This document shows, in pieces, positions 26,380 through 33,701 of a stretch of 38,885 nucleotides of DNA. The notes under the pieces are model-generated. The model made no database searches and was not told where the DNA came from. It worked only from the letters and a program-made list of their open reading frames with translations. Source of the stretch: Bacteroidales bacterium (GTDB lineage: Bacteria; Bacteroidota; Bacteroidia; Bacteroidales; Paludibacteraceae); NCBI GenBank assembly GCA_022783865.1, contig JALFYY010000021.1:1-38885 (forward strand), read 5' to 3'. How positions within the stretch are numbered: position 1 is the stretch's first letter; each line of letters starts with the position of its first letter. The position numbers and the translations under genes are program-made.

Positions 26380-28182
26380 TTATTTCATTCGTTTGCTGAT
26401 TTCCTCATCATTGATGAGAGTGATAACCCGTTTGCCGTCGGGGGTAAATTGGTTCTCTTTGAGGGCAAAGAAGCGTTGGAGCAAGTCTTTGCTCTCTGTT
26501 TCGGAAAGATGTTTACCTTGCTGAATAGCAGCGTCTTGCGCCAGCGAAAGAATGACGGATTGCTCCCATTCGTGCTGCGTATTGCTGCCTGTTTCTTTCA
26601 CATTGTGCAGAATATTGAGCAATATTTCCGATGCGTTGCGCCCTTGTAATTCCGCCGGCACACCGTCCACCGAAAATGAGTTTTTGGCAATCTGTGTGAT
26701 GTCGAATCCTAAGAAATGCAGGTCCTCTTGCAACTGTTGGAGCAGATTGCTTTCTTCTGTAGAGAGGTCGATTACATCAGGGAAAAGCACTTGTTGCATA
26801 ACGCCTTGCCGGTTTTGCAAATGCCGGTGCAATTCCTCGTAGAGCACACATATGTGCGCACGGTGTTGGTCGATGAGCATAATGCCGTCAGCGGCGGGCA
26901 ACAAGAGATATTTTTCTTTGTATTGCGTGACAGGAACGTCCAAATCAATCGCCGGGATTTCGAACAACGGTGCAGGTTCTGCCATGGGGGGTGCACCCGT
27001 CTCTTCCATTCGTTCTGGATACAATTTTTCCCATTGTTGGAAATGAGGCTGATAGGCGGTATGTGTGTGGAACGGGTTGTAGCGTGTGTCTGTTTGCGTT
27101 CGCGGAAAGTCCATATTCTCAGTATGTTGCCGGGCTACGGGAATAGATATATCTCCTTCGCGGTCGAAGTCAATCGAAGGTGTGACATTGAATTTTCCCA
27201 ACGATTCCCGCAGTGCGGCGAGCAGTATTTGCCAGATAATCTGCTCGTCGGCAAATTTGATTTCGGTCTTTGTCGGGTGAATATTCACATCAATGGCACT
27301 CGGGTCAATATCGAAATAGAGAAAATACGACGGATTGTGTTCAGGCAAGAGCATGCCCGAATAGGCGGTTTGCACGGCTTTGTGGAAATAGGGATGCTTC
27401 ATAAAACGCCCGTTCACAAAGAAATATTGTTGGGCATTTTTGCTTGCGGCTTCGGGCAAGCCGATATAGCCGTTGATTTTCAATAGTTCCGATTGGGCAT
27501 GAACATCAATCAATTGGTTGGCAAAACCTTTCTTGAGCGATTTGCCGAAAACGGCTTCGATGCGCTGTTTGAGCGACCCGACAGGCAGGTCGAACAGTAT
27601 CTCGTCGTCGTTGATGAGGGTAAAATGAATATCAGGGTAAACCAATACAATGCGCTGAAAATCAGTGATGATATTTCTGAGTTCGGTGGCATTGGTTTTC
27701 AGAAAACGCCTTCGGGCAGGCAGGTTGTAGAACAGGTTTTTCACCTTGATGCTCGTGCCTGCATTGGCTTGGGCAGGTTCTTGTCGTACCACTTGCGAAG
27801 CGGCTATTTCCAACAGTGTACCGATTTCGTCTTCCGGCCGGCGCGTGAGCAATTCCACTTGTGCCACGGCGGCAATCGATGCCAAGGCTTCGCCCCGGAA
27901 GCCCATTGTATGCAGGTTGTAGAGGTCTGCAGCCTCCCTGATTTTCGATGTGGCGTGGCGCTCAAATGCCATACGGGCATCGGTTCCGCTCATGCCTTTT
28001 CCGTCGTCAATCACTTGCAACAGTGTCCGTCCGGCATCGCGAATCAGCACTTCGATATGCTGTGCACCGGCGTCTAAAGCATTTTCTACCAACTCTTTGA
28101 GGCATGATGCAGGTCGCTGGATAACTTCACCGGCGGCTATCTGGTTGGCAACACTATCGGGTAGAAGATGAATGATATCCAT
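26380..28182 (-). CDS. mutL: DNA mismatch repair protein MutL
   Basis: The 600-residue protein has the GHKL ATPase N-terminus: NQIAAGEVIQRPASCLKELVENALDAG (residues about 13-39, Glu for catalysis and Asn for Mg), DDGKGM, RHATSKI and GFRGEALASI. A long variable linker (about 340-420) is followed by the C-terminal dimerisation domain. MutL links MutS to strand removal in mismatch repair. The usual endonuclease motif DQHAxxExxxxE reads DQHRAHICVLYEE here, lacking the inner Glu, so this MutL may lack nuclease activity. It is 11 bases after the small membrane protein gene. Confidence 0.95.
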   Translation of the reverse strand: MDIIHLLPDSVANQIAAGEVIQRPASCLKELVENALDAGAQHIEVLIRDAGRTLLQVIDDGKGMSGTDARMAFERHATSKIREAADLYNLHTMGFRGEALASIAAVAQVELLTRRPEDEIGTLLEIAASQVVRQEPAQANAGTSIKVKNLFYNLPARRRFLKTNATELRNIITDFQRIVLVYPDIHFTLINDDEILFDLPVGSLKQRIEAVFGKSLKKGFANQLIDVHAQSELLKINGYIGLPEAASKNAQQYFFVNGRFMKHPYFHKAVQTAYSGMLLPEHNPSYFLYFDIDPSAIDVNIHPTKTEIKFADEQIIWQILLAALRESLGKFNVTPSIDFDREGDISIPVARQHTENMDFPRTQTDTRYNPFHTHTAYQPHFQQWEKLYPERMEETGAPPMAEPAPLFEIPAIDLDVPVTQYKEKYLLLPAADGIMLIDQHRAHICVLYEELHRHLQNRQGVMQQVLFPDVIDLSTEESNLLQQLQEDLHFLGFDITQIAKNSFSVDGVPAELQGRNASEILLNILHNVKETGSNTQHEWEQSVILSLAQDAAIQQGKHLSETESKDLLQRFFALKENQFTPDGKRVITLINDEEISKRMK

Positions 28183-28193
28183 AGGCTTGTTTC

Positions 28194-28496
28194 TTACAAA
28201 ATGACATAGAATGCCAATACTAACATCACTAACAGGGCAATCCAGAAAGCCGTTTTCGAGCCTTTGCGGGCACGGTCGTTCACACGGGCGTTCAAATCGC
28301 GTGCTTCACGGAAAGAGCCGCGATGCAGTTGGGGTACATAATCGCTTTGCGGCTCGCTTTTGCCGCCTTCTTGTTGACGGCGTTCGGCTTGCAGTTTTGC
28401 TAATTTCTCTTTGCGTGCTTCTTTCTCCGGATCGTAGTAGATAGGGCGGTAGTCCCACTGACGGGGCTTATTGAGTTTTGGAAACAAGATTGACAT
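28194..28496 (-). CDS. Small conserved tail-anchored membrane protein upstream of mutL
   Basis: This 100-residue protein starts MSILFPKLNKPRQWDYRPIY. A charged middle part follows (DPEKEARKEKLAKLQAERRQ, probably helical), and one hydrophobic segment at the extreme C-terminus (ALLVMLVLAFYVIL), so it is probably tail-anchored facing the cytoplasm. I recall similar small proteins beside mutL in other Bacteroidales but cannot verify it. The start at 28496 follows the promoter by about 30 bases; an in-frame ATG at 28562 lies inside the promoter arm and is unlikely. Function unknown. Confidence 0.75.
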   Translation of the reverse strand: MSILFPKLNKPRQWDYRPIYYDPEKEARKEKLAKLQAERRQQEGGKSEPQSDYVPQLHRGSFREARDLNARVNDRARKGSKTAFWIALLVMLVLAFYVIL

Positions 28497-28531
28497 ATCG
28501 GTGTTGTTTACGGTGTTCGGTAATTCATTTG

Positions 28532-28562
28532 CAAAGGTACAAATAATTTGACAATGGAGCAA
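28532..28562 (-). promoter_or_regulatory. Promoter of the mutL operon (left arm)
   Basis: On the reverse strand TTG (28562-28560) and TACCTTTG (28539-28532) are 20 bp apart. The start codon at 28496 is about 30 bases from the expected transcript start. Confidence 0.75.
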
Positions 28563-28589
28563 GGAATAAAGAGCAAAGACTAATTACTA

Positions 28590-28620
28590 TTGCTCCATTG
28601 TCAAATTATTTGTACCTTTG
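28590..28620 (+). promoter_or_regulatory. Promoter of thrS (right arm)
   Basis: TTG (28590-28592) and TACCTTTG (28613-28620) are 20 bp apart and are a mirror copy of the mutL promoter. The leader to the thrS ATG is about 65 bases. Confidence 0.75.
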
Positions 28621-28638
28621 CCGGCAATTAACAACCCT

Positions 28639-28666
28639 TCTTCGAGGCAGTCGTATGCCGAGAGGA
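28639..28666 (+). promoter_or_regulatory. Hairpin with CGT loop in the thrS leader
   Basis: TCTTC and GAGGA-type outer bases pair (5 bp, one T-G), then a tandem G-A/A-G, then GGCA with TGCC, closing the loop GTCGTA. The loop contains T followed by CGT, the order of T33 and anticodon CGU in tRNA-Thr. A second AT-rich hairpin (AAATAAAC with GTTTATTT, 28666-28689) ends three bases before the ATG. Function is a hypothesis only. Confidence 0.45.
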
Positions 28667-28691
28667 AATAAACATTTGTAGGTTTATTTAT

Positions 28692-30635
28692 ATGATTAAA
28701 ATTACTTTCCCCGATGGGGGTGTCCGTGAGTATGCCGAAGGCGTAACCGGACTCGAGGTGGCTGAATCCATCAGTCCTCGCCTGGCACAGGAAGTGCTGG
28801 CTGTAACAGTCAATGGTCAACAGCAGGATTTGACCCAACCTATCACCGAAGATGCTACTGTCGTTCTTCACAAATGGGATGACAAAGAGGCTAAACATGC
28901 CTTCTGGCACACCTCTTCCCACTTGATGGCAGAGGCTTTGCAAGAGCTCTTTCCCGGTATCCAGTTCGGTATAGGTCCTGCTATCGAAAACGGTTTCTAC
29001 TACGATGTCTATCCCGCTGAAGGCACAACATTGAAAGAGGCAGATTTGGAAGCCATCGAAAAGAAGATGTACGAACTCCTGCAGCGCAAAGAACGTCTGG
29101 TTCGCCAAAGTATCAGTAAGGCCGATGCGCTCAAAGCGTTTGCAGACAAAGGACAGCACTATAAGTGCGAACTTATCGAAGATTTGGAAGATGGTCAGAT
29201 CACCACTTATACCCAAGGTGCTTTCACCGACCTTTGCCGTGGCCCGCATATCCCTTCCACAGAGCCTATCAAAGCTGTCAAGGTCCTTTCGATGTCGGCT
29301 GCCTATTGGCGTGGCGATGAGAAACGCCCGATGATGACGCGTATTTACGGTATCACTTTCCCGAAAAAGAAAATGCTCGACGAGTATCTGGCACTCCTCG
29401 AAGAAGCCAAGAAACGTGACCACCGCAAGATTGGCAAAGAGTTGGAACTCTTTATGTTTTCCGAAATGGTGGGCAAAGGTTTGCCCATCTGGTTGCCCAA
29501 GGGAACGGCATTGCGCTTGCGCTTGGAGGACTTCCTCAAGAAGATTCAGAAACGCTATGGCTATCAGCAGGTTATTACTCCGCACATTGGTAACAAGCAA
29601 CTCTATATCACCTCAGGTCACTGGGATCACTATGGTAAGGATTCTTTCCAACCTATCACTACACCCGAAGAAGGCGAAGTTTATCTTTTAAAACCGATGA
29701 ACTGCCCTCACCACTGTATGATTTTCAAGAACTCGCCCCGTTCCTACAAAGACCTGCCTTTGCGTTTGGCAGAGTTCGGTACGGTGTATCGTTATGAGCA
29801 ATCGGGTGAGTTGCACGGTTTGACCCGTGTACGCTCTTTCACACAGGACGATGCGCATATTTTCTGCCGTCCTGATCAGGTGAAAGACGAGTTTATCAAG
29901 GTGATGGAGATTATCGGTATCATCTTCCGTGCATTGGATTTCAACAACTTCGAGGCACAGATTTCGCTTCGTGACCCTGACAATCACGAGAAATATGTAG
30001 GTTCCGACGAGGTTTGGGAAAAAGCCGAACAAGCCATTATCGAGGCGTGCCAAGAGAAAGGTATGAATGCTGTGGTAGAATACGGCGAAGCTGCTTTCTA
30101 CGGACCCAAATTGGATTTTATGGTGAAAGACGCTATCGGTCGCCGTTGGCAGCTGGGTACCATCCAGGTGGACTATAACTTGCCTGAGCGTTTCGAACTT
30201 GAATATACGGGTGAGGACAACCAGAAGCACCGTCCTGTAATGATTCACCGTGCGCCGTTCGGTTCGATGGAACGCTTTGTGGCTGTGTTGATTGAGCATA
30301 CTGCAGGTAAGTTCCCGTTGTGGCTCACGCCCGATCAGGTGGTTGTATTGCCTGTTTCGGAGAAGTCGAACGACTACGCCCGGAAGGTGGCGGAAATCCT
30401 TAATAATCAGAACGTGCGTGCCATTGTGGATGACCGCAACGAGAAGATAGGCCGTAAGATTCGTGACAACGAGTTGAAGCGTATTCCGTATATGCTCATC
30501 GTAGGTGAAAAAGAGGCTGAGCAAGGTTTGGTTTCCGTCCGTCAGCAAGGTGCTGAGGAAAAAGGACAAATGACTGTTCAGGAATTTGCCGATTTCATCA
30601 ACCGCACTGTTGAGGAGCAAATGAATGCGTTCTAA
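28692..30635 (+). CDS. thrS: Threonyl-tRNA synthetase
   Basis: The 647-residue protein has the full ThrS order: an N-terminal TGS domain ([19 protein letters not shown]), an editing domain with the HTSSH zinc-like motif near residue 73 and the later CRGPHIPST, the class II catalytic core ([37 protein letters not shown]) and a C-terminal anticodon-binding domain ([21 protein letters not shown]). It charges tRNA-Thr and removes mischarged serine. In many Bacteroides it is followed by infC, rpmI and rplT; here a terminator follows instead. Confidence 0.96.
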   Translation: MIKITFPDGGVREYAEGVTGLEVAESISPRLAQEVLAVTVNGQQQDLTQPITEDATVVLHKWDDKEAKHAFWHTSSHLMAEALQELFPGIQFGIGPAIENGFYYDVYPAEGTTLKEADLEAIEKKMYELLQRKERLVRQSISKADALKAFADKGQHYKCELIEDLEDGQITTYTQGAFTDLCRGPHIPSTEPIKAVKVLSMSAAYWRGDEKRPMMTRIYGITFPKKKMLDEYLALLEEAKKRDHRKIGKELELFMFSEMVGKGLPIWLPKGTALRLRLEDFLKKIQKRYGYQQVITPHIGNKQLYITSGHWDHYGKDSFQPITTPEEGEVYLLKPMNCPHHCMIFKNSPRSYKDLPLRLAEFGTVYRYEQSGELHGLTRVRSFTQDDAHIFCRPDQVKDEFIKVMEIIGIIFRALDFNNFEAQISLRDPDNHEKYVGSDEVWEKAEQAIIEACQEKGMNAVVEYGEAAFYGPKLDFMVKDAIGRRWQLGTIQVDYNLPERFELEYTGEDNQKHRPVMIHRAPFGSMERFVAVLIEHTAGKFPLWLTPDQVVVLPVSEKSNDYARKVAEILNNQNVRAIVDDRNEKIGRKIRDNELKRIPYMLIVGEKEAEQGLVSVRQQGAEEKGQMTVQEFADFINRTVEEQMNAF

Positions 30636-30655
30636 AAACCGCATTGTAATACAGA

Positions 30656-30690
30656 GCAAAAGGCACTTCCTCAGGAGGTGCCTTTTGCTT
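30656..30690 (+). terminator. Terminator after thrS
   Basis: GCAAAAGGCAC pairs with GTGCCTTTTGC around a short loop containing a further TCC/GGA pairing. The A- and T-flanked stem suits both strands, and the SpoU gene converges from the other side. Confidence 0.85.
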
Positions 30691-30726
30691 TATATTCTTG
30701 TCTGATAATGCAATTTAACAATTCTG

Positions 30727-31467
30727 CTATTCTCTGAACTTTGCCAGCACAATGCCTGTCGCAATCGATACGTTCAGCGATTCCGATGTCGGGTATTCTG
30801 CAGGATACGAAGGTATCAAAATCGGGTGCGTAATCAGTTTCCTGACTGCCTCCGAAATGCCGTTGCCTTCGTTGCCCATCACGATGATACCTTGTGCTGA
30901 CAGGTCAGTGCGGTTGATATCTTTTCCGTCAAGCAATGTGCCGTAAATGGGGTGGCGGTAATTTTGCAGAAATGCCGGCAAATCGGTATAGTGTACACTG
31001 ACCCGTGCCAATGCACCCATCGTGGCTTGTACCGTTTTCGGATTATACACCTCGGCAGTGTCCTTAGAGCAGATGATATCTCTGATGCCGAACCAGTCTG
31101 CAGTGCGGATGATTGTACCCAAATTGCCTGGGTCTTGCACGCCGTCCAATGCCAGCAGCAAATCGTCTTGTGGGTCAGGCAAGGAGTGTTGCGGTTGTTC
31201 AAACACACCGATAATGCCTTGTGGATGGCAGAGTTGCGACATCTGTTTGATGGCTGTTTCGTTCGCTTCCAATATCTCTGTGCCGGTGGTGTCCCATGTG
31301 GCAGGGATGGATTCTCCCTCTTGCACAATAAGCATTTTGCAATGCAGGTGGGGCAACAGGTCGCCTGTGCATTTCCTGCCTTCGGCAATGAACAAACGGC
31401 TCTCTTCCCGATACTTTTTCATACCGAGACTGCGAACCTGCTTTATCTGATTCTTGCTGATGAGCAT
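30727..31467 (-). CDS. SpoU/TrmH-family RNA 2'-O-methyltransferase
   Basis: The 246-residue protein has an N-terminal RNA-binding substrate domain (residues 1 to about 90) and a SPOUT knot domain. The three SpoU motifs are clear: GVQDPGNLGTIIRTADWFG, IVMGNEGNGIS and ESLNVSIATGIVLAKF. It methylates ribose in rRNA or tRNA; the exact site cannot be told from sequence. The start is ATG at 31467, after a -7 element; a further ATG at 31494 lies in that element. It converges on thrS. Confidence 0.9.
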   Translation of the reverse strand: MLISKNQIKQVRSLGMKKYREESRLFIAEGRKCTGDLLPHLHCKMLIVQEGESIPATWDTTGTEILEANETAIKQMSQLCHPQGIIGVFEQPQHSLPDPQDDLLLALDGVQDPGNLGTIIRTADWFGIRDIICSKDTAEVYNPKTVQATMGALARVSVHYTDLPAFLQNYRHPIYGTLLDGKDINRTDLSAQGIIVMGNEGNGISEAVRKLITHPILIPSYPAEYPTSESLNVSIATGIVLAKFRE

Positions 31468-31491
31468 GCCGTATCTGTGATTATACGGCTG

Positions 31492-31499
31492 CAAAGGTA
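31492..31499 (-). promoter_or_regulatory. -7 element of the SpoU gene
   Basis: It reads TACCTTTG on the reverse strand, but no TTTG lies 20 bp upstream (the nearest is 30 bp away), so only half of the promoter is convincing. The forward GT2 promoter starts 37 bases away, making the pair divergent. Confidence 0.5.
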
Positions 31500-31535
31500 C
31501 ATAAAATTATTTATATAGCCCGTTTCCTGCAAATA

Positions 31536-31567
31536 TTTGCACCATACGGATATTTGTTTTACCTTTG
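31536..31567 (+). promoter_or_regulatory. Promoter of the GT2 gene
   Basis: TTTG (31536-31539) and TACCTTTG (31560-31567) are exactly 20 bp apart, supporting the ATG at 31596 as the start. Confidence 0.8.
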
Positions 31568-31595
31568 TATCGGCATGTGTCAATCCTCTTCAAAT

Positions 31596-32597
31596 ATGGC
31601 TGTGCGCCCGAAAGTGAGCGTTGTAATGCCGGTTTATAATGCCGGTAATCGTTTGGTGCGTTGCTTGGATTCGGTGACCCGGCAGACGTTACACGATATC
31701 GAAATCATCTTGGTGCTCGATTGTCCCACCGATGGTTCGGATGCCGTTGCCAAGCGCTATGCCGGGCAGGATTCGAGGATTCGCATTGTGGAGAATGTCG
31801 CTCGTTTGCACATAGGTGAGAGCCGCAATGTGGGTATGCGGTTGGCAAAAGGGGAGTATATCCATTTCTCCGACCACGACGATTACCACGAACCGGCGAT
31901 GCTCGAACGGATGTACCGTCAGGCAATCGCCGGAGATTTGGATTTGCTCGTTTCTGCACCCGTAGCGGTGGAGAACGGACGGACTGTCCATTATGGGGAG
32001 AGCGACCCTGTGCGCGATAGACAAGCCGTCTTGCAGCATCTTTTGGGTGGTGAATACGATGGCCGTCACACATGGTCGTATTATTGTTATATCCACAATG
32101 TGCTGTACCGCACCGCTTTCCTTCGGCAGTATGATATCCGCTTTGTGGATACCCGGCAGATGACGCCTGAAGATTATATTTTCAATGCTGTCTGCCTGTT
32201 GCATGCCGGTCGGGTGAAAGAAACCAAAGACAGGTTCTATTATCACGAACTCTTTTCTGCCAGCGAGGGACATCATCCCGATTACTACTCAGGTATGAAG
32301 CGGGCTAAGGGGCTGGCGTATCTCTATGATTATTTGCACACTCATACGGCAGATACTGCTCTCTGGCAGTGCTACGACTTGTATTTGGCACGCAATTATA
32401 TCTTGTTGTTGATACGTGCTTTGCAGAGCAACCGTAGTCTGCGTGAGTGTTTGCGACTGATGCGCTGCTACCGCCGTTTGCCTTTTTCTGCAGCCGTTTT
32501 TCGTCATTATCGCCCGTCCGTCTGTACTGACTATCAAGGGCTTGGCAAACGATGTCTCCTTTCTTGCCTCATCACTTGCCTCACTTTTGGCAGATAA
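31596..32597 (+). CDS. Family 2 glycosyltransferase
   Basis: The protein of about 333 residues begins VSVVMPVYNAGNRLVRCLDS, the nucleotide-sugar-binding start of GT2 enzymes. It has the ESRNVGMRLAKGEYIHFSDHDDY stretch (here residues about 68-91) with the DHDD metal site, and a later TPEDYIFNAVCLLHAG. It adds a sugar to a surface glycan or lipid; donor and acceptor are unknown. The start at 31596 is about 20 bases after the expected transcript start, whereas in-frame ATGs at 31554 and 31575 lie in or at the promoter. It is not part of a polysaccharide cluster, although rfbC-rfbD lie 19 kb away. Confidence 0.85.
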   Translation: MAVRPKVSVVMPVYNAGNRLVRCLDSVTRQTLHDIEIILVLDCPTDGSDAVAKRYAGQDSRIRIVENVARLHIGESRNVGMRLAKGEYIHFSDHDDYHEPAMLERMYRQAIAGDLDLLVSAPVAVENGRTVHYGESDPVRDRQAVLQHLLGGEYDGRHTWSYYCYIHNVLYRTAFLRQYDIRFVDTRQMTPEDYIFNAVCLLHAGRVKETKDRFYYHELFSASEGHHPDYYSGMKRAKGLAYLYDYLHTHTADTALWQCYDLYLARNYILLLIRALQSNRSLRECLRLMRCYRRLPFSAAVFRHYRPSVCTDYQGLGKRCLLSCLITCLTFGR

Positions 32598-32636
32598 TCT
32601 TGCCATAGCGTGTATCTTGCCCGCAAAATAATAATT

Positions 32637-32714
32637 GTAGAGACGCGATTAGGACTTGTCCGATCGCATCTGAGCCAGCCGTAAGCTTATGTAGAGACGG
32701 AGCGTGCTCCGTCT
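32637..32714. repeat. Two AGACG-type palindromes, one with a nested hairpin
   Basis: At 32641-32670 the arms GCGAT and ATCGC flank an inserted TAGGACTTGTCCG-like stretch that is itself a palindrome (GGACTTGTCC). At 32695-32714 the palindrome AGACGGAGCGTGCTCCGTCT differs from the 10444 copy by a compensated G-C to A-T change in the arms. Confidence 0.8.
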
Positions 32715-32719
32715 AAAAA

Positions 32720-32751
32720 GTCAAATTGTCAGATTGTCAAATTGTCAAATC
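32720..32751 (+). repeat. 8-bp tandem array, unit GTCAAATT (4 units)
   Basis: GTCAAATT, GTCAGATT, GTCAAATT and GTCAAATC follow one another. More copies of this 8-bp family are at 32907-32922 and, as an inverted pair forming a hairpin, at 32951-32979. Confidence 0.75.
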
Positions 32752-32789
32752 TGTGTGCCCCATCTCTTTTTTTTGTCCGATAATGCAGT

Positions 32790-32810
32790 ATTAACTATCA
32801 ACTATTAACT
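32790..32810 (+). repeat. 7-bp tandem array, unit ATTAACT (3 units)
   Basis: ATTAACT, ATCAACT and ATTAACT stand just before an 11-bp array, the same order as at 10633-10729. Confidence 0.65.
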
Positions 32811-32829
32811 GACCTGTCTCTATCCTACC

Positions 32830-32870
32830 GTTATTTGGTTATTATTTGGTTGTTATTTGGTTGTTATTTG
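32830..32870 (+). repeat. 11-bp tandem array, unit GTTATTATTTG/GTTGTTATTTG
   Basis: One partial and three complete 11-mers; same family as 10669-10729. The 680-base spacer 32598-33281 otherwise holds palindromes, 8-bp arrays and the small-RNA candidate, and no protein gene. Confidence 0.8.
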
Positions 32871-33029
32871 GTGATTTAGCATGTCATAGGCATTCAATCT
32901 CGAATCGTCCAATTGTCCTATCTGTGTGCTCCTTCTAAAAAGTCAAATCCTCCAATCACGCAATAACGTGGATTGGACGATTGATTATTCGATTCCTCAA
33001 AATCACCAAACTTTGTTTGCTAAACTATT

Positions 33030-33068
33030 GTATAATTCAAAAGTATAATTCAAAAGTATAATTCAAAA
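33030..33068 (+). repeat. 13-bp tandem array, unit GTATAATTCAAAA (3 exact units)
   Basis: Three perfect 13-mers end eight bases before a TACTTTTG element at 33077-33084, so the array occupies the -33 position of that promoter. Confidence 0.85.
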
Positions 33069-33076
33069 ACTTATAT

Positions 33077-33236
33077 TACTTTTGTCATGTGGGTTCACGC
33101 TGGGGCATTATGCTTTATGGGTGGGCTTACAGCCGACTGTTTACTGTTATTTTAGTGAAAATGACAAGTCGGCAGACATAATAAAAAGGCGTTTATTGAA
33201 CATTGTTTGCGACTCCCAAAAACTTCGCAACTTTTT
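33077..33236 (+). ncRNA. Candidate small RNA, about 145 bases
   Basis: A -7 element TACTTTTG (33077-33084) predicts a start near 33091. A 7-bp hairpin GCCGACT/AGTCGGC (33132-33138 with 33167-33173) follows, then a terminator-like TTGCGA/TCGCAA stem (33207-33212 and 33225-33230) with CTTTTT. No -33 TTTG is present. The span could equally be the structured leader of the gene at 33300. Confidence 0.35.
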
Positions 33237-33299
33237 GTATGTCTATATTTAACACAATAACCTGCGCTGTTAGGAGTTCCAGTGCACCAAACTATTTTT

Positions 33300-33701
33300 A
33301 TGAAAAAACTATTAACTCTTAGTGTTGCTATTTTCTGCACGATTGTGATGTGCTATGCGGAAGTTATTAAACTACAAGCTACATCTTTTGCATTTAAGTC
33401 TCAAAATGATTATGGTTATTGGTCTGATTGGAGCGATTGGGAAGAGTCTTCATGTCTGATTGTTATTAATGCTGATAATGATCGAATTAATATTTATAGT
33501 AAAGTTCCACAGGAATATGATATATATGATTATGAGGGAGAATCTTCTGATAATAAGGGCGGTACTCAGTTTACTTTCAAATGTATAGACGAGGATGGCT
33601 TGCGCTGTATAATTCGATTTCGTGTTCAAAGTGATGGTGGTAGACAATTATATGTGGACTATGCAGATATGATGTGGGTATATAATGTAGTGAATAAGTA
33701 A
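33300..33701 (+). CDS. Small secreted protein of unknown function
   Basis: The 133-residue protein has a signal peptide (MKKLLTLSVAIFCTIVMCYA) with likely cleavage after residue 20. The mature part is acidic and rich in Tyr, Asp and Trp, with no motif I recognise. It is much richer in A and T than its neighbours (for example 15 G or C in the 60 bases from 33361), which suggests recent acquisition. ATG at 33300 starts the signal peptide; the upstream in-frame start at 33282 is unlikely. It lies just before the FISUMP-like secreted protein gene and might be transferred with it. Confidence 0.7.
   Translation: MKKLLTLSVAIFCTIVMCYAEVIKLQATSFAFKSQNDYGYWSDWSDWEESSCLIVINADNDRINIYSKVPQEYDIYDYEGESSDNKGGTQFTFKCIDEDGLRCIIRFRVQSDGGRQLYVDYADMMWVYNVVNK

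Larger units (their letters stand above)
28531..28621. repeat. Perfect 32-bp inverted repeat containing divergent promoters
   Basis: 28531-28562 is the exact reverse complement of 28590-28621, with a 27-base AT-rich centre. The repeat ends where pairing stops on both sides. Each arm carries a complete promoter, one facing the mutL operon and one facing thrS. Confidence 0.9.

Noticed and set aside
33087..33155. 22-codon frame after the TACTTTTG element
   Set aside because: The predicted transcript start is at or after its ATG, and nothing supports its translation.
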